From Streptomyces sindenensis (GTDB taxonomy: Bacteria; Actinomycetota; Actinomycetes; Streptomycetales; Streptomycetaceae): 64,000 nt of DNA. This document shows, piece after piece, positions 41,899-49,406 of the stretch. Position 1 is the first letter of the stretch. Each line of letters opens with the position of its first letter. Under the pieces are notes generated by a model that had not been told where the DNA came from, did no database searches, and was given only the letters and a program-made list of their open reading frames with translations. The translations under genes were made by a program, and so were the position numbers. The stretch is taken from positions 62,001 to 126,000 of the forward strand of contig NZ_BMSG01000006.1 in the NCBI RefSeq assembly GCF_014649035.1, given 5' to 3'.

Positions 41899-42705
41899 AT
41901 GCGCGCCACTGCCGTACGACGTACCGCCCTCGCCGCCTCCGCGGCCGCCCTCGCCCTGCTGGCCACCGCCTGCGGCGGCTCGTCGGACGCCGACGCCAAG
42001 GACGGCAAGGACGAGAAGGGCGCCGCGAACGGCAGCAGCTCGGCCCCGAAAGCCCCCGCCAAGGCGCTCACCGCCGCCGAGCTGGAGACGGCCACCCTCG
42101 CCCAGGGCGACGTCAAGGGCACCAAGATCACCAAGACGGGTCCGGCCGACGAGGTTCCGGCGGACGGTGTCAAGGCCGACAAGGAGGCCTGCCTGCCGGT
42201 CGCCCACGCCATGTACGGCGTGGCGCAGAAGGACGCCGTGGCCACCACGAAGCGCAAGGTGATCGACGAGCCGAAGGCCGACGGCAAGAAGTCGCTGGAG
42301 GACGTGGCGAAGGGCGAGGGTGCCGACGCCTTCAAGGACGCGTTCAACCTGACGTCCACGTTCGTCGCGCTGACCTCCTACGAGGGGACCGCGGGCCCGG
42401 ACGCCTTCGCCGCGCTGAAGAAGGCCGCCGCCGACTGCGCGGGCGGCTTCACCGCCACGGTCGCGGGGACGCCGACCAAGGTCGCCTCGATCACCGAGGA
42501 GAAGGTCACCGGCGGCGACGAGGCCGCCGCCTGGACGGTCACCTCCGAGGACGAGGGCGAGACCGCCCCGTTCAAGCTGGTGGCGCTGCGCAAGGGAAGC
42601 TCCGTGGCGACGTTCTTCGCCTTCAACCTGGCGGCGGCCGGCGGCGACGTGAAGTTCGAGGTGCCGGCGGAGGTCGTGGCGGCGCAGGACAAGAAGCTCG
42701 CCTGA
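41899..42705 (+). CDS. Putative lipoprotein
   Basis: This 268-residue exported protein has the lipobox L-L-A-T-A-C-G-G-S near residue 25, where lipidation would occur. A Lys/Asp/Ala/Ser-rich linker follows, then a mixed alpha/beta domain with two Cys that may pair. No catalytic motif is recognised. A GGAGAGAAGAA ribosome site lies directly before ATG 41899. The gene stands between the YbjN gene and the toxin-antitoxin-like pair; a solute-binding or sensor role is possible but unsupported. Confidence 0.75.
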   Translation: MRATAVRRTALAASAAALALLATACGGSSDADAKDGKDEKGAANGSSSAPKAPAKALTAAELETATLAQGDVKGTKITKTGPADEVPADGVKADKEACLPVAHAMYGVAQKDAVATTKRKVIDEPKADGKKSLEDVAKGEGADAFKDAFNLTSTFVALTSYEGTAGPDAFAALKKAAADCAGGFTATVAGTPTKVASITEEKVTGGDEAAAWTVTSEDEGETAPFKLVALRKGSSVATFFAFNLAAAGGDVKFEVPAEVVAAQDKKLA

Positions 42706-42768
42706 CGTACGCCCGCGGCGTCTTGGTCCTGATCCGCCACAGGGCAGGGGCGCCGCGTTCGTGGCGGA

Positions 42769-43011
42769 TCAGGGCAGAGGCACGAGCCGGACGACGGTCA
42801 CGGTCAGGACGGACCGGGAGACGTAGTAGAGGACGATGGCCCCGGCGACGGTCGCCTCACGCCGGTCCCGCTCGCTCTTGACGGCGGAGGAGGCGTGGCC
42901 GTACGGCTCCTCGCCGAGGGTGCGGACCATCTCGTCCCGGAAGGACTCGCCGCCGCGCATCTTGGCCAGGGTGTCGTCGGCGGGCGGTGCGTAGGAGATG
43001 CGGAAGCTCAA
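42769..43011 (-). CDS. Putative RelE/ParE-type toxin
   Basis: This 80-residue basic protein has the compact strand-rich C terminus I-V-L-Y-Y-V-S-R-S-V-L-T-V-T-V-V-R-L seen in RelE/ParE-like mRNA interferase folds, and R-D-E-M-V-R-T-L in the helical part. Its ATG overlaps the stop of the upstream small acidic protein in ATGA, the usual translational coupling of antitoxin-toxin pairs. The assignment rests on size, order and fold-like pattern only; catalytic residues cannot be fixed. Confidence 0.55.
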   Translation of the reverse strand: MSFRISYAPPADDTLAKMRGGESFRDEMVRTLGEEPYGHASSAVKSERDRREATVAGAIVLYYVSRSVLTVTVVRLVPLP

Positions 43012-43256
43012 GCGACGCTCCGCCTCTCGGCCTCGTCCCGCGCCAGCCGGTCCAGGATCCTCTCGGCCTCGGGATCGGGGACGGCCTCCAGCATCCAGTG
43101 CCGCATGACGGCCTGGATCTCGTGCACCCCCGCCTCGTTGATGGCGAGATCGAACTCCTCGCGTCTCTCCTCGGGGAGCGTGGCCCGGATGTCCGGGATG
43201 CTGTTGGGCACCTCGACCTCGGTACCGCCGACGAAGGTCTTCAGAGACTCACCCAT
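43008..43256 (-). CDS. Putative antitoxin partner
   Basis: This 82-residue acidic, helix-rich protein begins M-G-E-S-L-K-T-F-V-G-G-T-E-V and contains L-P-E-E-R-R-E-E-F-D-L-A-I and D-E-A-E-R-R at the end. It is encoded first and overlaps the toxin-like gene by 4 bp. Acidic charge, small size and coupling fit an antitoxin. No ribbon-helix-helix or HTH is obvious, so any autoregulation is uncertain. Confidence 0.5.
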   Translation of the reverse strand: MGESLKTFVGGTEVEVPNSIPDIRATLPEERREEFDLAINEAGVHEIQAVMRHWMLEAVPDPEAERILDRLARDEAERRSVA

Positions 43257-43404
43257 GATCGCTCTCCTCGATCTCCTTGCCCTGGAGGGTCGCCGTCACG
43301 GGCGGCGTGACGGCATGGGCTCACCGTAGTGCGTACGAGGCGTGTTCCGGCCGTCGCGTCCGGGCACGGATCGGCCACGGATCAGGTGCGACGCGGGACT
43401 CCGC

Positions 43405-43508
43405 GCTCAGCTCCGCCCGAGCCGCTCCGCGCTCAGCGGCGCCCGAGCCGCTCCGCGCTCAGCTCCGCCCGAGCCGCTCCGCGCTCAGCTCCGCCCGAGC
43501 CGCTCCGC
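43405..43508. repeat. 26-bp tandem repeat, four copies, duplicating a gene end
   Basis: Four units of 26 bp (GCTCAGCTCCGCCCGAGCCG plus GCTCCGC-type end) run 43405-43508; the second differs at two or three bases. The last copy encodes the final residues and stop codon of the YunG-like gene. Confidence 0.9.
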
Positions 43509-43880
43509 GACCCGGTCGCGCAGGAGGGCGTACTCCTCCTGGAGCCGGGGCAGCTCGCCGGGCGGCCGGGCCACGACCTCACCGCCCACGACGACCTCCT
43601 CGGGCCCGAACTGCTCCCGGGTCAGATCGACCTCGACGCCCATGCCCAGCCGGTTCCACCAGTGGAAGTCGGTGCGCACCCCGTCGACATGCACCTCGCC
43701 CCGGATCAGCTCCCCGCCGAGCAGGTCGTTGAGCACCATGGCGGTGACCCCGCACTGATCGCGCGCCGGATTGTCCGGAGTCCAGCGGTCGCGGTACTCC
43801 GGCGTGCAGGTCTCGGCGCTCCAACTGCCGCGCAGGGCCTGTTCGATGTCGGTGAGCAGGTGGATCGTCATGGTGACCAT
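43485..43880 (-). CDS. YunG-like protein
   Basis: This 131-residue protein contains D-Q-C-G-V-T-A-M-V-L-N-D-L-L-G-G, then D-F-H-W-W-N-R-L and V-D-L-T-R-E-Q-F. This Cys-His pattern is that of the YunG family of Bacillus and actinobacteria, possibly a papain-like fold, with no known function. ATG 43880 and ATG 43871 are alternative starts. The last codons lie in the terminal copy of the 26-bp tandem repeat. Confidence 0.7.
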   Translation of the reverse strand: MVTMTIHLLTDIEQALRGSWSAETCTPEYRDRWTPDNPARDQCGVTAMVLNDLLGGELIRGEVHVDGVRTDFHWWNRLGMGVEVDLTREQFGPEEVVVGGEVVARPPGELPRLQEEYALLRDRVAERLGRS

Positions 43881-43913
43881 CGTGGCAGGGGGGACTGACA
43901 GTGCGGCCGCACC

Positions 43914-44123
43914 TCAGCCGCCACCGGAGGCTGTACGGCGGTCGCGTCGCCGCCCGACCAGGGTCACGGACAGGTGGCCTGCGGCGAGGGCTGCGGTGAT
44001 GCCTGCCAACACCCGTACGTGGAGAGGGCTTCCGGAGCTCGCTGCCGCCCAGAACGCCACGACGGCGAGGAACGCCAGATAGCCCGGCGTGTCGAGACAG
44101 AGCCGTTTCCCGGCCACTGCCAC
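43914..44123 (-). CDS. Small two-helix membrane protein
   Basis: This 69-residue frame begins M-A-V-A-G-K-R-L and has hydrophobic segments at about 15-30 and 36-56, followed by a basic tail G-R-R-R-D-R-R-T. No family is recognised. It fills the gap before the divergent methyltransferase gene. TM topology with a basic cytoplasmic end supports it, but there is no strong ribosome site. Confidence 0.45.
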   Translation of the reverse strand: MAVAGKRLCLDTPGYLAFLAVVAFWAAASSGSPLHVRVLAGITAALAAGHLSVTLVGRRRDRRTASGGG

Positions 44124-44222
44124 CCCACTTCTCCGGCCCGCCGTCCGGTGACGCCAACCGCACCCATTTTCCCCGGAAATGACGTCGACAGAGGCCGCGG
44201 GGTTCCAGCAGAGTGGTCGCCC

Positions 44223-44963
44223 GTGACCAGCAGCGAACTGTGGACCCGAGAGACCGCCGACCGCTACGACGCCGAGGAGGCGGAGAACTCCTCACCCGCC
44301 GCCCTCGGACCGACCCTCGACTTCCTCGCCGAACTCGCCGGGAACGGCCGCGCCCTGGAGTTCGCCATCGGCACCGGCCGCGTCGGCGTTCCCCTCCGGC
44401 AGCGCGGCGTACCGGTGACGGGCATCGAACTCTCCGAGCCGATGGCGGCGGTGCTCCGCCGCAAGGCTGACAAGGAGACGCTCCCCGTGGTGATCGGGGA
44501 CATGGCCACCACGGTCGTCCCCGGCGCGTTCACCCTCGTCTACCTCGTCTACAACACCATCGGGAACCTGCTCACCCAGGACGAACAGGTCGCGTGCTTC
44601 GAGAACGCGGCCCGCCATCTGGCCCCCGGGGGCCGGTTCGTCGTCGAACTGACCGTACCGCCGCTGCGGTTCCTGCCGCCCGGCCAGGTCGCGGCGCCGT
44701 TCGACGTGTCCGAGCGGCACCTCGGCTTCGACACCTTCGACCTGGTCGAGCAGACCCTCGTCTCTCACCACTTCACCCGCGACGGCGACGACGGCCGCTT
44801 CCGCCGGGACACCTGCCGCCAGCGCTACGCCTGGCCGGCCGAGCTGGACCTGATGGCCCGCATCGCGGGGCTGGAGCTGGAGAGCCGGGCCGAGGACTGG
44901 AACGGCACGCCGTTCGGCCCGGACTCCGCCCAGCACATCTCGGTGTGGCGCAAGCCGGTCTGA
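44223..44963 (+). CDS. Class I SAM-dependent methyltransferase
   Basis: This 246-residue protein has SAM-binding motif I A-L-E-F-A-I-G-T-G-R-V-G-V and motif II G-I-E-L-S-E-P-M, then F-T-L-V-Y-L-V-Y-N-T-I-G-N-L and L-A-P-G-G-R-F-V-V-E. It belongs to the large Methyltransf_25 group of small-molecule methyltransferases. A promoter TCGACA (44185-44190), 18 bp, CAGAGT (44209-44214) places the start on GTG 44223, so the mRNA is probably leaderless. The substrate is unknown. Confidence 0.83.
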   Translation: MTSSELWTRETADRYDAEEAENSSPAALGPTLDFLAELAGNGRALEFAIGTGRVGVPLRQRGVPVTGIELSEPMAAVLRRKADKETLPVVIGDMATTVVPGAFTLVYLVYNTIGNLLTQDEQVACFENAARHLAPGGRFVVELTVPPLRFLPPGQVAAPFDVSERHLGFDTFDLVEQTLVSHHFTRDGDDGRFRRDTCRQRYAWPAELDLMARIAGLELESRAEDWNGTPFGPDSAQHISVWRKPV

Positions 44964-44997
44964 GGCCATCCCGGGGAGGCCGGCCCGCTCAAGGAGC

Positions 44998-45420
44998 TCA
45001 CATCCGCTTGAGCCCGACGTACTGGAGGCCGGCGAACCCGCCGACCGTCAGACTCTGCAGCACGATCCAGACCGCACCGACGCCGGTCGGGGAGAGCGCA
45101 CCGGAGACCACGACCGCCAGGCTGAGCACGACCCAGAGCACGTTCGCCAGGATGACCGCCGTCAGTCCCGTGCGGCTGATCGCCTTCCGCGTCCCGATGG
45201 CGAGCACTCCCACCGCGTAGAGGAGCAGGAACGCCCCGACGGGGTACTGGACGGCCGTCGGGACGCCGAAGACGGAGTCGAGGACCGTGGCGAGTGCCAG
45301 GTACGCGATGCCGTTGAGGCCGGTGGCCACCGCGTCCAGCTTGAGTGCCAGCCGCGCGAAACCGTCGGTTCCCGTCGCCCTCGCGTCTGGGGCAACCCGG
45401 TCGTACTGCGTCAAAACCAT
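44998..45420 (-). CDS. Four-helix integral membrane protein
   Basis: This 140-residue protein begins M-V-L-T-Q-Y-D-R-V and has four hydrophobic helices (about 30-50, 57-75, 85-105 and 112-132). No motif allows a function. A GGAAG site precedes ATG 45420. A perfect short palindrome at 45525-45541 lies about 105 bp upstream and could be its operator. Confidence 0.72.
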   Translation of the reverse strand: MVLTQYDRVAPDARATGTDGFARLALKLDAVATGLNGIAYLALATVLDSVFGVPTAVQYPVGAFLLLYAVGVLAIGTRKAISRTGLTAVILANVLWVVLSLAVVVSGALSPTGVGAVWIVLQSLTVGGFAGLQYVGLKRM

Positions 45421-45524
45421 GGGTGTCTTCCTTTCGTGTGCAACGGAGTTGCCCGATACGGAAGAGGGTTCTCCGTGGGGCCGCCGGACAGTGCCGAAAG
45501 TAGGCGGCCCCCCGGAGGGCATCA

Positions 45525-45541
45525 ATTACCTTCGAGGTAAT
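45525..45541. promoter_or_regulatory. Candidate operator, 17-bp palindrome
   Basis: ATTACCT-TCG-AGGTAAT is an exact inverted repeat in AT-rich contrast to its surroundings, upstream of the four-helix membrane-protein gene. The shape fits HxlR, MarR or TetR-type binding sites. Confidence 0.5.
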
Positions 45542-45593
45542 CAGCCCGTCGCACCCAGCGGCCCGCGCCCGGAACATTCGCCCGGCCGCGAAA

Positions 45594-45632
45594 ATGCCCC
45601 CGCCCCGCGCCGTAAGCGCGGGGCGGGGGCAT
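45594..45632 (-). terminator. Rho-independent terminator of gpmA
   Basis: Arms 45594-45610 and 45616-45632 are fully complementary (17 bp) around a 5-nt loop. In the leftward direction they are followed by TTTT. Confidence 0.9.
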
Positions 45633-45643
45633 GATCAGCGAAA

Positions 45644-46405
45644 CTACTTCTTCTTGCCCTGGTTCTTCACGGCCTCGATCGCGGCCTTCGCGGCGTCCGG
45701 ATCGAGGTACGTGCCGCCCGGCTTCAGCGGCTTGAAGTCGGCGTCGAGCTCGTAGGAGAGCGGGATGCCGGTCGGGATGTTGAGGCCCGCGATGTCCTCG
45801 TCCGAGATGCCGTCCAGGTGCTTCACCAGCGCGCGGAGGCTGTTGCCGTGCGCGGCGACCAGGACCGTGCGGCCCGTGAGGAGGTCCGGGACGATGCTGT
45901 CGAACCAGTACGGGAGCATGCGGACGACGACGTCCTTCAGGCACTCCGTGTCCGGGCGCAGCTCCGGGGGGAGGGTCGCGTAGCGCGCGTCGTCGAACTG
46001 GCTGTACTCGGCGTCGCGGGCCAGCGGCGGCGGCGGGGTGTCGTACGAGCGGCGCCACAGCATGAACTGCTCCTCGCCGAACTCGGCGAGCGTCTGCGCC
46101 TTGTCCTTGCCCTGGAGCGCGCCGTAGTGGCGCTCGTTCAGGCGCCAGGAGCGGCGGACCGGGATCCACAGGCGGTCGGCGGATTCCAGGGCCAGCTGCG
46201 CGGTGCGGATCGCGCGGCGCTGGAGGGAGGTGTGCAGGACGTCGGGGAGCAGACCGGCGTCCTTGAGCAGCTCACCGCCGCGGACTGCTTCCTTCTCGCC
46301 CTTTTCGGTGAGGTTGACGTCCACCCAACCGGTGAACAGGTTCTTCGCGTTCCATTCGCTCTCGCCGTGGCGGAGGAGGATCAGCTTGTACGGTGCGTCG
46401 GCCAT
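45644..46405 (-). CDS. gpmA: 2,3-bisphosphoglycerate-dependent phosphoglycerate mutase
   Basis: This 253-residue glycolytic enzyme interconverts 3- and 2-phosphoglycerate through a phospho-His. The N-terminal [10 protein letters not shown] holds the catalytic His, [11 protein letters not shown] is diagnostic for dPGM, and [10 protein letters not shown] holds the second His. The C-terminal lysine-rich tail matches the type. ATG 46405 starts M-A-D-A-P-Y-K-L. It is monocistronic with its own terminator and divergent from the MFS gene. Confidence 0.96.
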   Translation of the reverse strand: MADAPYKLILLRHGESEWNAKNLFTGWVDVNLTEKGEKEAVRGGELLKDAGLLPDVLHTSLQRRAIRTAQLALESADRLWIPVRRSWRLNERHYGALQGKDKAQTLAEFGEEQFMLWRRSYDTPPPPLARDAEYSQFDDARYATLPPELRPDTECLKDVVVRMLPYWFDSIVPDLLTGRTVLVAAHGNSLRALVKHLDGISDEDIAGLNIPTGIPLSYELDADFKPLKPGGTYLDPDAAKAAIEAVKNQGKKK

Positions 46406-46634
46406 GAGTCCGAGCGTAATCGAACCCGTGCGACCCCCGCGCGCCCGCCCGTAACGCGGACAGGGCCGGGTCCACGCACGCCGGGGCCCCGGCGCCCGGC
46501 GTGCGGACGATTGACGGGGGGCGTCAATCCAGTGGCGGGCGGGGAGCCGGCTTCGTAATGTCTCGAACGGGTCGGGGGGTGTTACCCGAGGCCCGTCTCC
46601 GCATCCATCCGTACGTCCCGTGGGGGGAATCCTT

Positions 46635-47963
46635 ATGTCCGTCGCCGGTCTGCGCACAGCCGCCCGCGAGACCGTCTCGGGGATGCCCCGCGAGTTCTGG
46701 TGGCTGTGGACCAGCACCCTCGTCAACCGCCTGGGCGCGTTCGTCGCGACCTTCATGGCCCTCTACCTGACCCTGGACCGGGGCTACTCCGCCTCGTACG
46801 CGGGGCTCGTCGCCGCCCTCCACGGGCTCGGCGGGGTCATCTCCTCGCTCGGCGCGGGCGTGATGACCGACCGGCTCGGCCGGCGGCCCACCATGCTGAT
46901 CGCGCAGACGTCGACCGCCGTGTCGGTGGCGGTGCTCGGTTTCATGCAGCATCCGTTCGCCATCGCCGCCGTGGCGTTCTTCGTCGGCATGGCGAGCAAC
47001 GCGTCCCGCCCCGCCGTCCAGGCGATGATGGCGGACATCGTGCCCCCGAAGGACCGGGTCCGGGCCTTCTCGCTGAACTACTGGGCCATCAACCTCGGTT
47101 TCGCGATCTCCTCCGCCGGGGCCGGATTCATCGCCGAGTACAGCTACCTCGCCGGCTTCCTCGGCGAGGCCCTGATGACGCTCGTCTGCGCCGTCCTCGT
47201 CTTCGTGAAGGTGCCGGAGTCGCGGCCCGAGGAAGCGGTGGTGAAGACCACCGGCGGCAAGCGGCCCAAGGACGAGGTGCGGCTCACCACCGTCCTGCGC
47301 GACGGCCGGTTCATGGGGGTCGTGGGGCTGTCGTTCCTGGTGGCGCTGATCTTCCAGCAGGGGTACGTGGCGCTGCCGGTGGCGATGGGTACGGACGGGC
47401 TGTCCAGCTCCGACTTCGGGACCGCCATCGCCGTCAACGGTGTGCTGATCGTGGTCCTCCAGATCCCCGTCACCCGCTTCATCCAGGACCGCGACCCGCG
47501 CCGGCTGCTGATCATCTCGTCGATGCTCGCCGGGTACGGCTTCGGGCTCACCGCCTTCGCCGGGTCGGTCGCCGCGTACGCCCTCACCGTCTGCGTCTGG
47601 ACGCTGGCCGAGATCGTGAACGCGCCCACCCAGACGGGCATCGTCGTCCAGCTCTCGCCCGCCCGGGGCCGGGGCCGCTACCAGGGCATGTACACGATGT
47701 CCTGGTCGGTGGCCGCGCTCGTCGCGCCGCTGATGTCCGGCTTCGTGATCGACCACTACGGCGCCGCCTGGCTCTGGGCCGCCTGCGCCGTCATCGGCAC
47801 CCTCGCCGGGTTCGGCTACTGGCTGCTGATGCGCAACCTGCCGCGCGGGGAGCACGCCCCGGCGGATGTCCTGCCCGAGCCCGCGCCGGTCCCGGCCGAG
47901 GCCCGGCCGGACCAGGCCGAACCGGAGGCCGCACCCGCGGCGGCGGTCGAGCGGGCCTGCTGA
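46635..47963 (+). CDS. MFS transporter
   Basis: This 442-residue major-facilitator protein has about 12 hydrophobic helices. Loop 2-3 carries [12 protein letters not shown], the MFS signature G-x-x-x-D-R-x-G-R-R, and M-P-R-E-F-W-W-L-W lies before TM1. The C-terminal tail is Glu/Ala/Pro-rich. ATG 46635 has GGGGGGAAT upstream; a GTG 15 bp earlier is possible. The proton-coupled efflux type is likely, but the substrate is not predictable. Confidence 0.87.
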   Translation: MSVAGLRTAARETVSGMPREFWWLWTSTLVNRLGAFVATFMALYLTLDRGYSASYAGLVAALHGLGGVISSLGAGVMTDRLGRRPTMLIAQTSTAVSVAVLGFMQHPFAIAAVAFFVGMASNASRPAVQAMMADIVPPKDRVRAFSLNYWAINLGFAISSAGAGFIAEYSYLAGFLGEALMTLVCAVLVFVKVPESRPEEAVVKTTGGKRPKDEVRLTTVLRDGRFMGVVGLSFLVALIFQQGYVALPVAMGTDGLSSSDFGTAIAVNGVLIVVLQIPVTRFIQDRDPRRLLIISSMLAGYGFGLTAFAGSVAAYALTVCVWTLAEIVNAPTQTGIVVQLSPARGRGRYQGMYTMSWSVAALVAPLMSGFVIDHYGAAWLWAACAVIGTLAGFGYWLLMRNLPRGEHAPADVLPEPAPVPAEARPDQAEPEAAPAAAVERAC

Positions 47964-48050
47964 AACGCGGCGCGCGGCGCCCATCCGGAACGGGGGTCCG
48001 GGCGGGCACCGCGCGCTTCTCGTGCAGGTACGCGTACCCGCGGGTGCGGG

Positions 48051-48200
48051 TCAGCCGCAGCAGCCGCCGCACTGGCACGGGGCTCCGGACTGGCAGCCGC
48101 ACCCGCAGCCCGCCCCGCATCCGCAGGCTCCGAGCACCGTCAGGCGCACCACTTCGGTCGGGGTCTCCTGCTGGGGTTCGGTCGTGGGGGAATCGGCCAT
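48051..48200 (-). CDS. 49-residue cysteine-rich protein, metallothionein-like
   Basis: This short ORF from ATG 48200 has a very strong GAGGAGGG ribosome site 3-4 bp upstream. The N-terminal half is acidic (M-A-D-S-P-T-T-E-P-Q-Q-E-T-P-T-E), followed by V-V-R-L-T-V-L-G. The second half has nine Cys at positions 26, 28, 32, 34, 36, 42, 44, 47 and 48 in C-G-C, C-Q-C and C-C arrangements with Gly between. The density and spacing suggest metal-thiolate binding (Zn or Cu). A peptide precursor is the alternative, but no modifying enzyme is nearby. It sits between the MFS gene and phoU. Confidence 0.7.
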   Translation of the reverse strand: MADSPTTEPQQETPTEVVRLTVLGACGCGAGCGCGCQSGAPCQCGGCCG

Positions 48201-48530
48201 GGTCCCTCCTCAGGGCATACGGCTGGGCGGCGGACGCCGGTGCGTCGCCGCCGGGGACGTACGGCACGACCCACCGCTCCCGGCCATGGCGACGCCCCCG
48301 TCCCATTGCATGCCCATCCCGGCAGGCGCATCAACGGCGCACGCGCGCAGGAACGTATGTGCGACTCGTCTACGCCGGTGAGCGCCGGTGGTACGTCGGA
48401 GGCGCCCCGGCCCGTCCGCCCCGCCCGTCCGTGCGTGCAGACTCCGTCCGCCCCGCCCGTCCGTGCGGACCGTCCGTTCAGGCCCGTCCGTGCGGGCCGT
48501 CCCCGCGTGCCGTTCCCCGCGTGCCCTCCC
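48201..48530. other. Intergenic region with short GC repeats
   Basis: This region holds the upstream region of the cysteine-rich gene (leftward) and the sequence after phoU. Loose repeats of CCCGTCCGTGCG occur between about 48415 and 48500. No further gene or clear terminator was seen. Confidence 0.5.
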
Positions 48531-49208
48531 CTACGCGCCCTCGACCGGGGCCGCCGCCTGGATCTCGTCCGCGTGCTCGCCCGTCACCAGGTAGACCACG
48601 CGCTTGGCGACCGACACCGCGTGGTCGGCGAAGCGCTCGTAGTAGCGGCCCAGCAGCGTCACGTCCACGGCCGTCTCGATGCCGTGCTTCCAGCGGTCGT
48701 CCATCAGGTGCTGGAACAGCGTGCGGTGCAGCAGGTCCATCTCGTCGTCGTCCTGCTCCAGCTGGAGCGCCAGATCGACGTCCTTGGTGATGATGACCTC
48801 GGCCGCCTTGGCCATCAGGCGCTGGGCGAGCTGGCCCATCTCCAGAATCGTGGCGTGCAGGTCGTGCGGGACCGCCGACTGCGGGAAGCGCAGCCGGGCC
48901 AGCTTCGCCACGTGCTGGGCGAGGTCGCCCGAGCGCTCCAGGTCGGCGCTCATCCGCAGCGAGGTCACCACGATGCGCAGGTCGGTGGCCACCGGCTGCT
49001 GGCGGGCCAGGAGCGCGATGGCGCGGGCCTCCAGGTCGTGCTGGAGGTCGTCGACCTTCTGGTCGCCGGCGATCACGTTCTCCGCCAGCGTCAGGTCGGC
49101 GTCGAGCATGGACGTGGTCGCCCGCCCGATCGCCGAACCGACCAGCCGGGCCATCTCGACCAGGCCTTCTCCGATCGAATCGAGTTCCTCGTGGTAAGCG
49201 TCGCGCAT
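48531..49208 (-). CDS. phoU: PhoU, negative regulator of phosphate signalling
   Basis: This 225-residue all-helical protein has two PhoU repeats, each with metal-binding D/E clusters: E-L-D-S-I-G-E-G-L, D-Q-K-V-D-D-L-Q-H-D-L-E and D-D-D-E-M-D-L-L-H. PhoU dampens PhoR signalling when phosphate is sufficient and links to Pst transport. It is divergent from phoR-phoP, the standard Streptomyces layout, and shares the PHO box in between. GAGAGGG precedes ATG 49208. Confidence 0.95.
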   Translation of the reverse strand: MRDAYHEELDSIGEGLVEMARLVGSAIGRATTSMLDADLTLAENVIAGDQKVDDLQHDLEARAIALLARQQPVATDLRIVVTSLRMSADLERSGDLAQHVAKLARLRFPQSAVPHDLHATILEMGQLAQRLMAKAAEVIITKDVDLALQLEQDDDEMDLLHRTLFQHLMDDRWKHGIETAVDVTLLGRYYERFADHAVSVAKRVVYLVTGEHADEIQAAAPVEGA

Positions 49209-49300
49209 GGAAGTCCCTCTCCAGTTCCAGACTGAGGCCGGGGTCTCGGACCGACCCCCACGGTGCCACGGTGGGGCCGTAACGCGTCCGGATCCGGCCC

Positions 49301-49333
49301 CCTAAGTGAACCGGCTCCTACCCCTCGGTGAAC
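49301..49333 (-). promoter_or_regulatory. PHO box, three 11-bp direct repeat units
   Basis: Read on the minus strand: GTTCACCGAGG (49333-49323), GGTAGGAGCCG (49322-49312), GTTCACTTAGG (49311-49301). The outer units match the PhoP consensus GTTCACC; the middle one is degenerate. It lies between phoU and phoR, so PhoP should control both directions. Confidence 0.85.
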
Positions 49334-49406
49334 TCTGGGCGACGAGTGTTCGAGATGGCACTCGGACGGCTGGGAGGGACTCGTCGCACCCGCATAACCT
49401 TGAAGC

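Noticed and set aside
43405..43508. Possible CRISPR array in the 26-bp repeats
   Set aside because: No spacers between units; the repeats are copies of a gene end.
48051..48200. RiPP precursor interpretation of the cysteine-rich ORF
   Set aside because: No radical-SAM, cyclodehydratase or lanthipeptide synthetase gene is nearby, so metal binding is preferred, although it is not proven.
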